This document shows positions 49,319-56,824 of a DNA stretch of 64,000 nt, one piece after another. Origin of the DNA: an uncultured Muribaculaceae bacterium (lineage in GTDB: Bacteria > Bacteroidota > Bacteroidia > Bacteroidales > Muribaculaceae); the NCBI GenBank assembly GCA_910587915.1, contig CAJUOB010000004.1:1-64000 (forward strand). The letters run 5' to 3'. A model generated the notes under the pieces. That model saw nothing but the letters and a program-made list of their open reading frames with translations. It was not told where the DNA came from and ran no database searches. Every line of letters begins with the position of its first letter. The stretch's first letter is position 1. The translations under genes were made by a program, and so were the position numbers.

Positions 49319-50263
49319 ATGGAAGGAACAGTCATCCGGAACACCGGTTCACAATATATAGTCCGTCTCGACTCAGGGTCGGAGGTACCCTGCAAGGTCA
49401 AGGGAAATTTCCGCATCAAAGGTATACGCACCACCAATCCGGTGGCAGTGGGCGACCGCGTGGACACAGGCGAGCCCGGACCCGATGGAGTGGCTTTCAT
49501 AACGGCTGTGGTGCCACGCCGCAACTACATAATACGCCGCTCCACCAACCTCTCGAAAGCCGCACATATAATTGCGGCAAACATCGACTGCGCCGTGCTT
49601 GTTGCCACATTGGCACATCCGTCGACCCCGCTTACTTTTATAGACCGTTTTCTGGCTACGGCCGAGGCCTACAATGTACCGGCACTACTGGTAATCAACA
49701 AGATCGACTTATTGCCCGATGAAGAAGACCGCGAGTTGCTCGACGCCGTTCTCGGTTTGTACCGCTCCATCGGCTATGAGGCTGTGGGAGTATCGGCAGC
49801 AACAGGCGAGGGCATGGACAGTCTGCGCACTATGCTGGCAGGTAAAATAAGTCTGCTATCGGGAAATTCCGGTGTCGGGAAGAGCACGCTGATCAATGCA
49901 CTCATTCCCGGTCTCGACCTTCGCACCGGTGAGATATCGACTGCCCACGACACCGGCATGCACACCACCACATTTTCGGAAATGTTCGATCTTCCCGGTG
50001 GCGGCGAGATTATCGATACTCCAGGAGTGAGAGGATTCGGCACGGTGGAATTCGCGCCCGACGAAGTGAGTCATTTCTTCCCCGAAATTTTCAAACTGTC
50101 CGGCGAATGCCGATTCGGCAACTGCACCCATACACACGAACCGGGCTGTGCCGTGCTCGACGCACTCGAGGAACATCGCATATCGCAAAGCCGGTATGCA
50201 TCGTATCTCAGCATCCTGGAGGAAACCCGCGACGGAGCCGACAAATACCGCAAACCGTTCTAA
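49319..50263 (+). CDS. rsgA: Ribosome small-subunit GTPase RsgA (YjeQ)
   Basis: A 314-residue circularly permuted GTPase that helps mature the 30S subunit. An N-terminal OB fold (about 1-75) is followed by the permuted G motifs: G4 NKID first (about 121-124), then G1 GNSGVGKS and G3 DTPG. The C-terminal zinc finger is ECRFGNCTHTHEPGC. All features match the family. Its stop overlaps by 4 bases with the convergent TSCPD gene. Confidence 0.95.
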   Translation: MEGTVIRNTGSQYIVRLDSGSEVPCKVKGNFRIKGIRTTNPVAVGDRVDTGEPGPDGVAFITAVVPRRNYIIRRSTNLSKAAHIIAANIDCAVLVATLAHPSTPLTFIDRFLATAEAYNVPALLVINKIDLLPDEEDRELLDAVLGLYRSIGYEAVGVSAATGEGMDSLRTMLAGKISLLSGNSGVGKSTLINALIPGLDLRTGEISTAHDTGMHTTTFSEMFDLPGGGEIIDTPGVRGFGTVEFAPDEVSHFFPEIFKLSGECRFGNCTHTHEPGCAVLDALEEHRISQSRYASYLSILEETRDGADKYRKPF

Positions 50264-50514
50264 TCGGCAATAGCTCCGGCAACGGCCTGAGCCAACTGGT
50301 CGGGGCACGATGTGCCACGGCCACGGCAATCAATGCCTCTGAGCCTGCGGACGGTATCGGCAGCATCGGCACCCTCGCAGAGCACGGCCACACCGTGGGT
50401 ATTGCCGGGACATCCGCCGGTAAACTCTATATTATGTAATTTACCGTCGGCATCGACATCGAACGAAATATGACGCGAACATACTCCGCAGGGAGTGAAA
50501 TCTATATGCTTCAT
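50260..50514 (-). CDS. TSCPD-domain protein (TIGR03905 type)
   Basis: An 84-residue protein starting MKHIDFTPCGVCSRHISFD. The cysteine pattern CGVC ... GGCPGNT ... GTSCPDQLA identifies the TSCPD domain otherwise found at the end of some ribonucleotide reductases; stand-alone copies have no known role. The frame is open upstream to 50565, but those residues do not fit the family, so the ATG at 50514 is chosen. The conserved cysteines suggest metal binding. Confidence 0.85.
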   Translation of the reverse strand: MKHIDFTPCGVCSRHISFDVDADGKLHNIEFTGGCPGNTHGVAVLCEGADAADTVRRLRGIDCRGRGTSCPDQLAQAVAGAIAD

Positions 50515-50591
50515 TTTTGTGTCCTTGATTTCATATATAAAAAAAGAATCATGAACCATGAACATAATTCATAATCCATAATTCATATATG

Positions 50592-50674
50592 TACCCGAAG
50601 TGGGACTCGAACCCACACAGCCTAATGGCCAAGGGATTTTAAGTCCCTCGTGTCTACCATTCCACCATTCGGGC
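50592..50674 (-). tRNA. tRNA-Leu (TAA)
   Basis: The reverse strand gives a class II tRNA of 83 bases with a variable arm. The acceptor stem is GCCCGAA/TTCGGGT (terminal G-T pair), the anticodon loop CTTAAAA has anticodon TAA, and the T arm contains GGTTCGAGTCC. CCA is not encoded. Confidence 0.93.
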
Positions 50675-50686
50675 AGAAATGTGCGG

Positions 50687-50718
50687 CAAAGTTAAGCAAT
50701 TTCCGTCAATCTGGCAAT
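50687..50718 (-). promoter_or_regulatory. Promoter of tRNA-Leu
   Basis: Reverse-strand TAACTTTG (complement of 50687-50694) with ATTG (complement of 50715-50718, one mismatch to TTTG) 20 bases upstream. Confidence 0.65.
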
Positions 50719-50753
50719 AAAAATGTTTTAGCATAGAAATAAATGCGGAATAA

Positions 50754-50785
50754 TTTCTTTAATTCAGAAATTGCACCTATATTTG
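50754..50785 (+). promoter_or_regulatory. Promoter of the biotin carboxyltransferase gene
   Basis: TATATTTG at 50778-50785 with TTTC at 50754-50757 (one mismatch to TTTG) and a 20-base spacer; the leader is about 76 bases. Confidence 0.65.
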
Positions 50786-50866
50786 CAGACACACAGAAAA
50801 TATCTATACCAACAGCAAAACCCATTTAATTGACTAACGCCAACATACTCTAACTAATAATAAATT

Positions 50867-52741
50867 ATGGCACAACGCAAACTGAAAATCCGCGACCTTA
50901 CCCTTCGCGACGGACAGCAATCGCTCTTCGCAACCCGTCTGAGCCAGGCTGAAATCGACAAACTACTCCCCTACTACGAGAACGCCGGTTTCTACATCAT
51001 GGAAGTATGGGGCGGCGCCGTACCCGACTCGGTGATGCGCTACCTCGGAGAATCGCCATGGGACCGCCTGCGTATAGTATCGAAAGCGATGAAAGGAAAA
51101 TCGCTGCTGTCGGCCCTTTCACGCGGCCGTAACCTATTCGGCTATGTGCCCTACCCCGACTATGTGCTCGAAGGCTTCTACAAGGAAGCTATCGCAAACG
51201 GACTGAACGTGATGCGTATTTTCGACGCACTCAACGACATCGATAACGTCCGCGAATCCATACGCCTCATCAATGAACTCGGCGGTATCGCCGACGGCGC
51301 TGTGTGCTACACCGTCGACCCCAAGACCGAAGAAGGCCCCAAGCCCGGTTTCTTCGCCCGTCTGTTCGGAAAGAAAGCCGAGGAACCCGAAAAGATCTTC
51401 ACAGACGAATACTTTGTAGCCAAAGCCGTGGAGATGGAACGCCTCGGAGCCAAGATAATCACTCTTAAGGACATGGCCGGCCTGGTGAATCCTCTTCGCG
51501 CAGCTTCTATCATATCCAAGCTCAAGGCAGCCCTCAAGGTACCCGTCGACTTCCACACCCACTGTACTCCCGGCTACGGCTTGGCGTCGAGCGTAATGGC
51601 TATTATCAATGGCGTGGACATTCTCGACACCAACATCTGGTGGTTCGGAGGCGGCTCGGCAGCCCCTGCCATCGAGCTGATATATATCTTCGCCAAGAAA
51701 CTCGGCGTCGAAATCGAAGCCAACATGGAAGCCGTAGGCGAAATCCGCAAGAACCTTCTTGCCGCACGCCACTCGCTGGCAGCCTTCGATCTCCACAAAG
51801 ACCACATGCAGCGCGATTTCGATCCTCTCAACGACAAACTCCCCGCCGAAATCGACGCCCAGTTCGATCGCGCTATCGCTGCCGCAAAAGCTCTTGATGA
51901 AGACACCCTGCTCGACGCATGCCACGCTATCGAGGCATATTTCGGCTTCCCAAAACCCAACGAGATTGTGAAGGACGCAGAAGTTCCCGGCGGCATGTAC
52001 TCCAACATGGTGGCTCAGCTCAAGGCCCTCGGCGCATCCGATCTTCTTGAGGATGCCATGAAACTCATCCCCATGGTACGCCGCGATGCCGGTCTGGTGC
52101 CTCTGGTTACTCCTACCAGCCAGATTGTAGGTTCCCAGGCCGTGAGCGTGGCTCTCGACCGCAAGAAAGGCAATCCCGACTACTCCAACCCGTCTAACCA
52201 GTTCATTTCGCTTGTCAAGGGTGAATATGGCCATACTCCCGTGCCTGTTGACCCCGCATTCCGCGAAAAGATCACCGGTAGCCCCGTAGAGAAGCCCTAC
52301 GATGTAAGCTCGTACAAGAAACCCGCCAACCCCACCCTGCCCGAATACGGCAATGTACCTTTGGCTGCCAACCGTGAAGAAGAGCTTCTGCTCGAACTTC
52401 TGCCCAACGTAGCCAACGGCTTCCTAAAGAAACTCCGCGCCGAAGAGTTCGAAGCACGCAAGGCTTCGGAAGCACCCGCAGCCGCCGAAGTGAAGGAAGA
52501 AGTAAAGGTAGAAGAGGCGCCGATCACAGGTCCCACACTCAAGGCGCCGATGGGTGGCCGCATCATCTCTGTAGATGTAGCGCCCGGCGACAAGGTGAAG
52601 AAAGGCCAGGTACTTCTCGTATACGAGGCAATGAAGATGGAAAATGACGTGGCCGCCGAATCCGACCAGACCGTTAAGCGCGTATTCGTACGCCCCGACG
52701 ATGTCGTAGGCACCGACGCCATCCTCATCGAATTCGAATAA
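50867..52741 (+). CDS. Biotin-dependent carboxyltransferase (oxaloacetate decarboxylase alpha / pyruvate carboxylase B type)
   Basis: A 624-residue enzyme with an N-terminal carboxyltransferase TIM barrel (1-about 290), which shows RDLTLRDGQQSLFATR and the metal site DFHTHCTPG. A PYC/OADA domain (about 300-470), an Ala/Glu-rich linker (about 520-550) and a C-terminal biotinyl domain with Lys590 in EAMKMEN follow. It handles carboxyl transfer between oxaloacetate/pyruvate and biotin. No membrane beta or gamma subunit and no biotin carboxylase gene is adjacent, so it cannot be decided whether it works as a sodium-pump decarboxylase or as a pyruvate carboxylase subunit. Confidence 0.9.
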   Translation: MAQRKLKIRDLTLRDGQQSLFATRLSQAEIDKLLPYYENAGFYIMEVWGGAVPDSVMRYLGESPWDRLRIVSKAMKGKSLLSALSRGRNLFGYVPYPDYVLEGFYKEAIANGLNVMRIFDALNDIDNVRESIRLINELGGIADGAVCYTVDPKTEEGPKPGFFARLFGKKAEEPEKIFTDEYFVAKAVEMERLGAKIITLKDMAGLVNPLRAASIISKLKAALKVPVDFHTHCTPGYGLASSVMAIINGVDILDTNIWWFGGGSAAPAIELIYIFAKKLGVEIEANMEAVGEIRKNLLAARHSLAAFDLHKDHMQRDFDPLNDKLPAEIDAQFDRAIAAAKALDEDTLLDACHAIEAYFGFPKPNEIVKDAEVPGGMYSNMVAQLKALGASDLLEDAMKLIPMVRRDAGLVPLVTPTSQIVGSQAVSVALDRKKGNPDYSNPSNQFISLVKGEYGHTPVPVDPAFREKITGSPVEKPYDVSSYKKPANPTLPEYGNVPLAANREEELLLELLPNVANGFLKKLRAEEFEARKASEAPAAAEVKEEVKVEEAPITGPTLKAPMGGRIISVDVAPGDKVKKGQVLLVYEAMKMENDVAAESDQTVKRVFVRPDDVVGTDAILIEFE

Positions 52742-52762
52742 ATATCTTATCCCCAATAAAAA

Positions 52763-52789
52763 ACGTCCGGACACCCCGGGCGTTTTTTT
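52763..52789 (+). terminator. Terminator of the carboxyltransferase gene
   Basis: 52763-52770 pairs with 52776-52783 (one G-T pair), followed by a T run. Confidence 0.85.
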
Positions 52790-52801
52790 ATAATTAATGG
52801 A

Positions 52802-52845
52802 AAAACAAAACGCGAGGTACCGGTGAGGGCCTCGCGTTTTGTTTT
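52802..52845. terminator. Terminator of cysS, usable in both directions
   Basis: A perfect 16-base-pair stem (52802-52817 with 52830-52845) with A-rich and T-rich outer arms lies 15 bases past the cysS stop. Confidence 0.85.
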
Positions 52846-52860
52846 AGATGAGGGTTGATG

Positions 52861-54342
52861 TCAGAGTTTCCACTCCACGCCGTCTTTGGTGTCCTTGACG
52901 GTGAAACCGATGGCAGCAAGACGGTCGCGAATAAGGTCGGATGTGGCCCAATTCTTATTTGCCTTGGCCTCGGCACGTATCTGCAGCAGCAGATCGACCG
53001 CTTCCTGGTAGGGCTTGAGTGAGGCCGCACCGGCATCGGAAGCTCCGTCGGGTACTATTCCGAGGATTTCGATCAGGAACGTGTCGAAAAGCTTCTTCAA
53101 CGCCTCGATATCGTCGGATGTAGCGGTAGCCGTATGGTCATAGACCTGATTTATCATCCTTACGGCATCGAAAAGCACGCCGATAAGCACGGGAGTGTTG
53201 AAGTCATCGTCGAGGGCTTCGTAGGCACGTTTCTCGAGGTCGGCCACTCCGTCGAGAGTGGACACATCGGATGCCTTGAGGTCCTGAAGACGACGATAAC
53301 CATCGCACATGCGCTCGAGGGCTTTCTCGGCACCCTGCAGAGCTTCATTGCTGAAATCGACCGTGCCGCGATAATGCGCCTGCAGAATAAAGAAGCGTAT
53401 TGTCATCGGCGAATAAGCCTGCTCCAACAACGGGTGCGTGCCGGTGAAGAACTCGTCGAGAGTTATAAAATTGCCCAGTGATTTACCCATCTTCTTGCCG
53501 TTGATGGTTATCATATTATTGTGCATCCAATAGCGGACGGTGGGTTCACCGTTGTGCGCCACCGACTGCGCAATCTCGCATTCGTGGTGAGGGAATTTAA
53601 GGTCCATTCCACCGCCATGGATGTCGAAATGCCGTCCGAGGTATTTCTCACTCATGGTCGAACACTCGAGATGCCATCCGGGGAAACCTTCGCTCCATGG
53701 CGAGGGCCAATGCATGATATGCTCCGGAGCCGCTTTTTTCCAAAGGGCGAAGTCGGCCGGATTGCGTTTCTGGTCCTGTCCGTCGAGCGCGCGGGTGGTA
53801 GCGAGCAATTCGTCGATGTTACGGCCCGAAAGTTTTCCGTATCCGTAGTCGCGGTTAAACTTAGGCACATCGAAGTATACCGAGCCTTCGCTCTCATAAG
53901 CATAGCCGCTGTCGAGGATAGTTTTAATATACTCTATCTGCTCTATGATATGGCCCGAGGCATGAGGTTCGATCGATGGCGGAAGCACACCGAGCTTCTC
54001 CATGGCATGATGATAGCGCAGAAGATAATGCTGCACCACTTCCATGGGTTCGAGCTGTTCCAGGCGTGCTTTTTTTGCAATCTTGTCCTCGCCTTCATCG
54101 GCGTCGTGCTCGAGATGCCCGACATCGGTGATATTGCGCACGTAGCGCACCTTATAGCCAAGATGGGATAGATAGCGGAAAACGATATCGAATGTTATCG
54201 CCGGACGGGCATGCCCGAGATGGCCGTCGCCATACACGGTGGGACCGCACACATACATGCCCACATGAGGAGCGTTGAGGGGCACGAATGCCTCTTTCTG
54301 CCTCGAAAGCGAGTTGTAGATAACCAGATTGTTGGCTTTCAT
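52861..54342 (-). CDS. cysS: Cysteine-tRNA ligase
   Basis: A 493-residue class I aminoacyl-tRNA synthetase. The HIGH signature is HLGHA in CGPTVYGDGHLGHARP, and the KMSKS-type loop is KKMGKSLGNFI. The zinc ligands include the N-terminal Cys in YVCGP, the Cys of HLECSTMSEKYLG, and the HHECE segment. The length is normal. It is the last gene of its reverse-strand group, 15 bases after the DUF3467 gene. Confidence 0.96.
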   Translation of the reverse strand: MKANNLVIYNSLSRQKEAFVPLNAPHVGMYVCGPTVYGDGHLGHARPAITFDIVFRYLSHLGYKVRYVRNITDVGHLEHDADEGEDKIAKKARLEQLEPMEVVQHYLLRYHHAMEKLGVLPPSIEPHASGHIIEQIEYIKTILDSGYAYESEGSVYFDVPKFNRDYGYGKLSGRNIDELLATTRALDGQDQKRNPADFALWKKAAPEHIMHWPSPWSEGFPGWHLECSTMSEKYLGRHFDIHGGGMDLKFPHHECEIAQSVAHNGEPTVRYWMHNNMITINGKKMGKSLGNFITLDEFFTGTHPLLEQAYSPMTIRFFILQAHYRGTVDFSNEALQGAEKALERMCDGYRRLQDLKASDVSTLDGVADLEKRAYEALDDDFNTPVLIGVLFDAVRMINQVYDHTATATSDDIEALKKLFDTFLIEILGIVPDGASDAGAASLKPYQEAVDLLLQIRAEAKANKNWATSDLIRDRLAAIGFTVKDTKDGVEWKL

Positions 54343-54357
54343 GGGGCTGGGGGTAAT

Positions 54358-54666
54358 TTATGCTTCGAAAGGATTGGGAATGCCGCCTTTGGGAGTTGCG
54401 GGAGCAACGGGAGCCTTGCGCTGGATTTCGCCGAAAGTCTGCTCGTACTTAGCCACATTGTCGCGGAGAGCGAAGAGGAGCGTCTTGGCATTCTCAGGGC
54501 TCATGACGATGCGGCTCTGCACACGGGCCTGGGGCATATTGGGAGCCACGCAGATGAAATCGAGGAAGAATTCATTGGGGCCGTGAGCGATAAGTGCAAG
54601 GTTGGAGTAGTTTCCGCCTGCCATTTCGGGAGCAAGCTCTATTTTAAGTTCCTGTTTCTTTTCCAT
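54358..54666 (-). CDS. DUF3467 domain protein
   Basis: A 102-residue protein starting MEKKQELKIELAPEMAGGNY. The core YSNLALIAHGPNEFFLDFIC and RIVMSPENAKTLLFALRDNV matches DUF3467, a small conserved family of unknown function in Bacteroidota and other bacteria. The upstream open frame to 54726 adds residues that fit neither the family nor the promoter position (54724-54731), so the ATG at 54666 is chosen. It precedes cysS by 15 bases. Confidence 0.85.
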   Translation of the reverse strand: MEKKQELKIELAPEMAGGNYSNLALIAHGPNEFFLDFICVAPNMPQARVQSRIVMSPENAKTLLFALRDNVAKYEQTFGEIQRKAPVAPATPKGGIPNPFEA

Positions 54667-54723
54667 AGGTCTATTATGAGTTATTATTATGAACGGCACG
54701 GACACCGCTGCCGGCGACTGTGC

Positions 54724-54731
54724 CAAAGTTA
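54724..54731 (-). promoter_or_regulatory. -7 element of DUF3467-cysS
   Basis: TAACTTTG on the reverse strand lies about 58 bases before the DUF3467 start. No -33 TTTG is seen at the matching distance. Confidence 0.55.
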
Positions 54732-54741
54732 AAGTTAATGC

Positions 54742-55428
54742 TTATTCAGTCGGTTCGACAGGTTTGATCTGTGTAGTTTTTTCAAGTGTCACAGAGTTCT
54801 TGTCGGTGCCATTCCACATCACTTTAACACCCTTCACGTTGGGGCGATGCCAAATGCCACTGATATTGTAGGATCCGAAGAAATTGTACGACTTCGAATC
54901 GTATCCGGGCTTAACCTTGAAGATAATGCGGAGTTCGGGATATTCGCTGTCGAGAGTGGTCTCATCGACATAGCACTGGAACTTCTGAGGGTCTGTAGTT
55001 GTAGTAAGTGTCATGCCGAGATTAAGATAATTACCGGCACGATATGCCTGCATGAATTCAATATTGTCGCTGGCCCAGTTGTCGAGGGTATCGGCCACAG
55101 CAACGAGAGGAGCAGCACCACCACCTAAGGTCGCACCTACATGTACGATATTCACCGGACCGCTGACAGCATGCTCATCAGAGTTTTCCGGAGTGTAGAT
55201 GATGAAGATACGCTTGCCAATCTGGTCTTTCGAGAAAGCCTGAGTTGTGGTCAGAGTCACCAGAGGAGAATCGTCGATGGCATTGAAAGTCATCACCGAG
55301 CCATTTTCGTTGCTTGAGGCAAGAGTAACGATATCGGCGTACTGAGTAACGGGGTCACCACCGATGCTGTTGCAGGCTCCGAAAGAAAGAGAGGCAGCCG
55401 CAAGGAGAAGATAATGTGTAATTTTCAT
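54742..55428 (-). CDS. NigD-like lipoprotein
   Basis: A 228-residue lipoprotein with a lipobox ending in FGAC (Cys19). The mature part resembles the Bacteroidales NigD-like proteins, with an N-terminal beta domain (VTQYADIVTLASSNENGSVM and RIFIIYTPE) and a C-terminal beta-sandwich (ELRIIFKVKPGYDSKS). The family name comes from a bacteriocin-related locus, but most members have no tested role. No bacteriocin gene is adjacent here. It lies 47 bases after the ATPase gene. Confidence 0.78.
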   Translation of the reverse strand: MKITHYLLLAAASLSFGACNSIGGDPVTQYADIVTLASSNENGSVMTFNAIDDSPLVTLTTTQAFSKDQIGKRIFIIYTPENSDEHAVSGPVNIVHVGATLGGGAAPLVAVADTLDNWASDNIEFMQAYRAGNYLNLGMTLTTTTDPQKFQCYVDETTLDSEYPELRIIFKVKPGYDSKSYNFFGSYNISGIWHRPNVKGVKVMWNGTDKNSVTLEKTTQIKPVEPTE

Positions 55429-55475
55429 TTTAAATTGGTCTTTTTGCCTTGTAGTAGATTATTTAATTCGATTAA

Positions 55476-56144
55476 TTATGGATTGTCAACGGATGATATG
55501 CGGCCGTCGGCCATGTGAACCACTGTATCGGCATCGGCGGCCAGGCTTTCGTCGTGCGTCACGATGGCGAAAGAGGCTCCAAGCTCATCGCGGAGCTCGA
55601 AAAATAGACGATGGAGCCTACGGCGATTCTGCGAATCGAGACTGCCCGAAGGCTCGTCGGCCAGCACTATTTTGGGACTGTTTATAAGAGCCCGGGCAAC
55701 TGCCGCACGCTGGCACTCACCACCGGAAAGTTCCGAGGGGCGATGTGTGTCGCGTCCTTTCAGATCGAGACGCTCCAGAAGTTTCCGGGCTTTGGCAAAA
55801 GCTTCGTCGCTGCCACATCCGGCAATCAATGCCGGCATGGCCACATTTTCCACAAGTGTGAATTCCGGCAGCAGACGATGAAATTGAAATACAAACCCGA
55901 TATTTAGATTGCGGAAGCGCGACATGGCACCATCGGACAGCGAAGTTACCTCAGTGCCATCGTATAGCACCGATCCACCGCGGTCGGGAGTCATAAGGGT
56001 GCCGAGAATCTGGAGCAACGTGGTCTTTCCCGCCCCGCTGGGCCCCACTATGGCAGTGACCCGACGCGGCGAAATATCGATATCGATGCCCTTGAGCACC
56101 TCGAGTTTTCCGAAGGTTTTATGTATATTACGAGCTTGTATCAT
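55476..56144 (-). CDS. ABC transporter ATP-binding protein, LolD/MacB type
   Basis: A 222-residue ATPase starting MIQARNIHKTFG. It shows Walker A GPSGAGKTT, Q-loop GFVFQFHRLLPEFT, signature LSGGECQR and Walker B IVLADEPSGSLD. The Q-loop phrase and length match LolD, the ATPase of lipoprotein release. No permease gene (LolC/E) is beside it, as is common in Bacteroidota. An upstream ATG at 56171 would add 9 residues. The reverse-strand order is SlyD-type gene, this gene, NigD-like gene. Confidence 0.88.
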   Translation of the reverse strand: MIQARNIHKTFGKLEVLKGIDIDISPRRVTAIVGPSGAGKTTLLQILGTLMTPDRGGSVLYDGTEVTSLSDGAMSRFRNLNIGFVFQFHRLLPEFTLVENVAMPALIAGCGSDEAFAKARKLLERLDLKGRDTHRPSELSGGECQRAAVARALINSPKIVLADEPSGSLDSQNRRRLHRLFFELRDELGASFAIVTHDESLAADADTVVHMADGRISSVDNP

Positions 56145-56197
56145 ATTTTTTGGATCTGTCGGTAAATCCAAAATCGGTTATTGTCGGAATATGGAAA

Positions 56198-56767
56198 TCA
56201 GTTGCAGCAACCACCTCCGCAAGAGCCGTCGGAGCAACCGCCATCGGAGCAGCAACCGCCGCCACAGCCACCGCCGCAGCCATGAGCCGGCTGGAGTTCT
56301 TCCTGTGTGGGCATACGCACCTCGGTAACTTCTCCGATATAGTGCACACGGTCCTTGGCGAGGGGATGATTCAGATCGAGCACAACGGCATCGGGAAGAA
56401 GTTTCACCACAAGGCCGTCGACAACATAACCGTCGGGGGTGCGGAGGGGTATCAGTTCGCCGGGAGCGAACATTTCCTCATCGAACTTGCCGTCGATGAG
56501 CAGATTTTCGCGGGGTACGGTGTAGATGTCTTCTTCGGTGTAGGGTCCGAATGCTTTCTCGGGCTCTGCATAGAAATCGAACTTAAATCCCTTTTCCTGA
56601 CCTTCTATAGCTTCATCGAGAGCCTCGACAAAGCCCATAGTCATACCGAAGATGGCACGGTCGGGTTCCTCGGCCGACACCTCGTGCATCAGCGTTTCGG
56701 TGCCATCGGGATTTACCCTGAAGAGTTTGTATGCTATTTCGAAATATTTTCCGGGTTCTATTTTCAT
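56198..56767 (-). CDS. FKBP-type peptidyl-prolyl isomerase, SlyD type, with cysteine-rich tail
   Basis: A 189-residue cytoplasmic isomerase/chaperone starting MKIEPGKYFEIAYKLF. The split FKBP domain surrounds an insert-in-flap chaperone domain (about 70-120), with GMTMGFVEALDEAIEG and DLNHPLAKD as landmarks. The last 28 residues are almost only Gly, Cys, Ser and Asp with eight cysteines and a preceding histidine (from HGCGGGC to the end). That is a metal-binding tail like the nickel tail of SlyD, but cysteine-based. The frame is open to 56797, but MKIEP is the family-like start. Confidence 0.9.
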   Translation of the reverse strand: MKIEPGKYFEIAYKLFRVNPDGTETLMHEVSAEEPDRAIFGMTMGFVEALDEAIEGQEKGFKFDFYAEPEKAFGPYTEEDIYTVPRENLLIDGKFDEEMFAPGELIPLRTPDGYVVDGLVVKLLPDAVVLDLNHPLAKDRVHYIGEVTEVRMPTQEELQPAHGCGGGCGGGCCSDGGCSDGSCGGGCCN

Positions 56768-56781
56768 AACTTTTTGATATT

Positions 56782-56816
56782 GCGGCAGTCGAAGCATTCA
56801 ATAGCCCGACTGCCGC
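56782..56816 (-). terminator. Hairpin between the C69 peptidase and SlyD-type genes
   Basis: A perfect 10-base-pair stem (56782-56791 with 56807-56816) without a T run; termination is uncertain. Confidence 0.45.
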
Positions 56817-56824
56817 GGTGTGTA

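Noticed and set aside
50867..52741. A sodium-pumping oxaloacetate decarboxylase operon
   Set aside because: Only the alpha-type subunit is present; no membrane beta or gamma subunit gene is adjacent and a terminator follows directly.
54742..55428. A bacteriocin locus suggested by the NigD-like name
   Set aside because: No bacteriocin precursor, immunity or export gene is adjacent, and the NigD-like family is widespread without such links.
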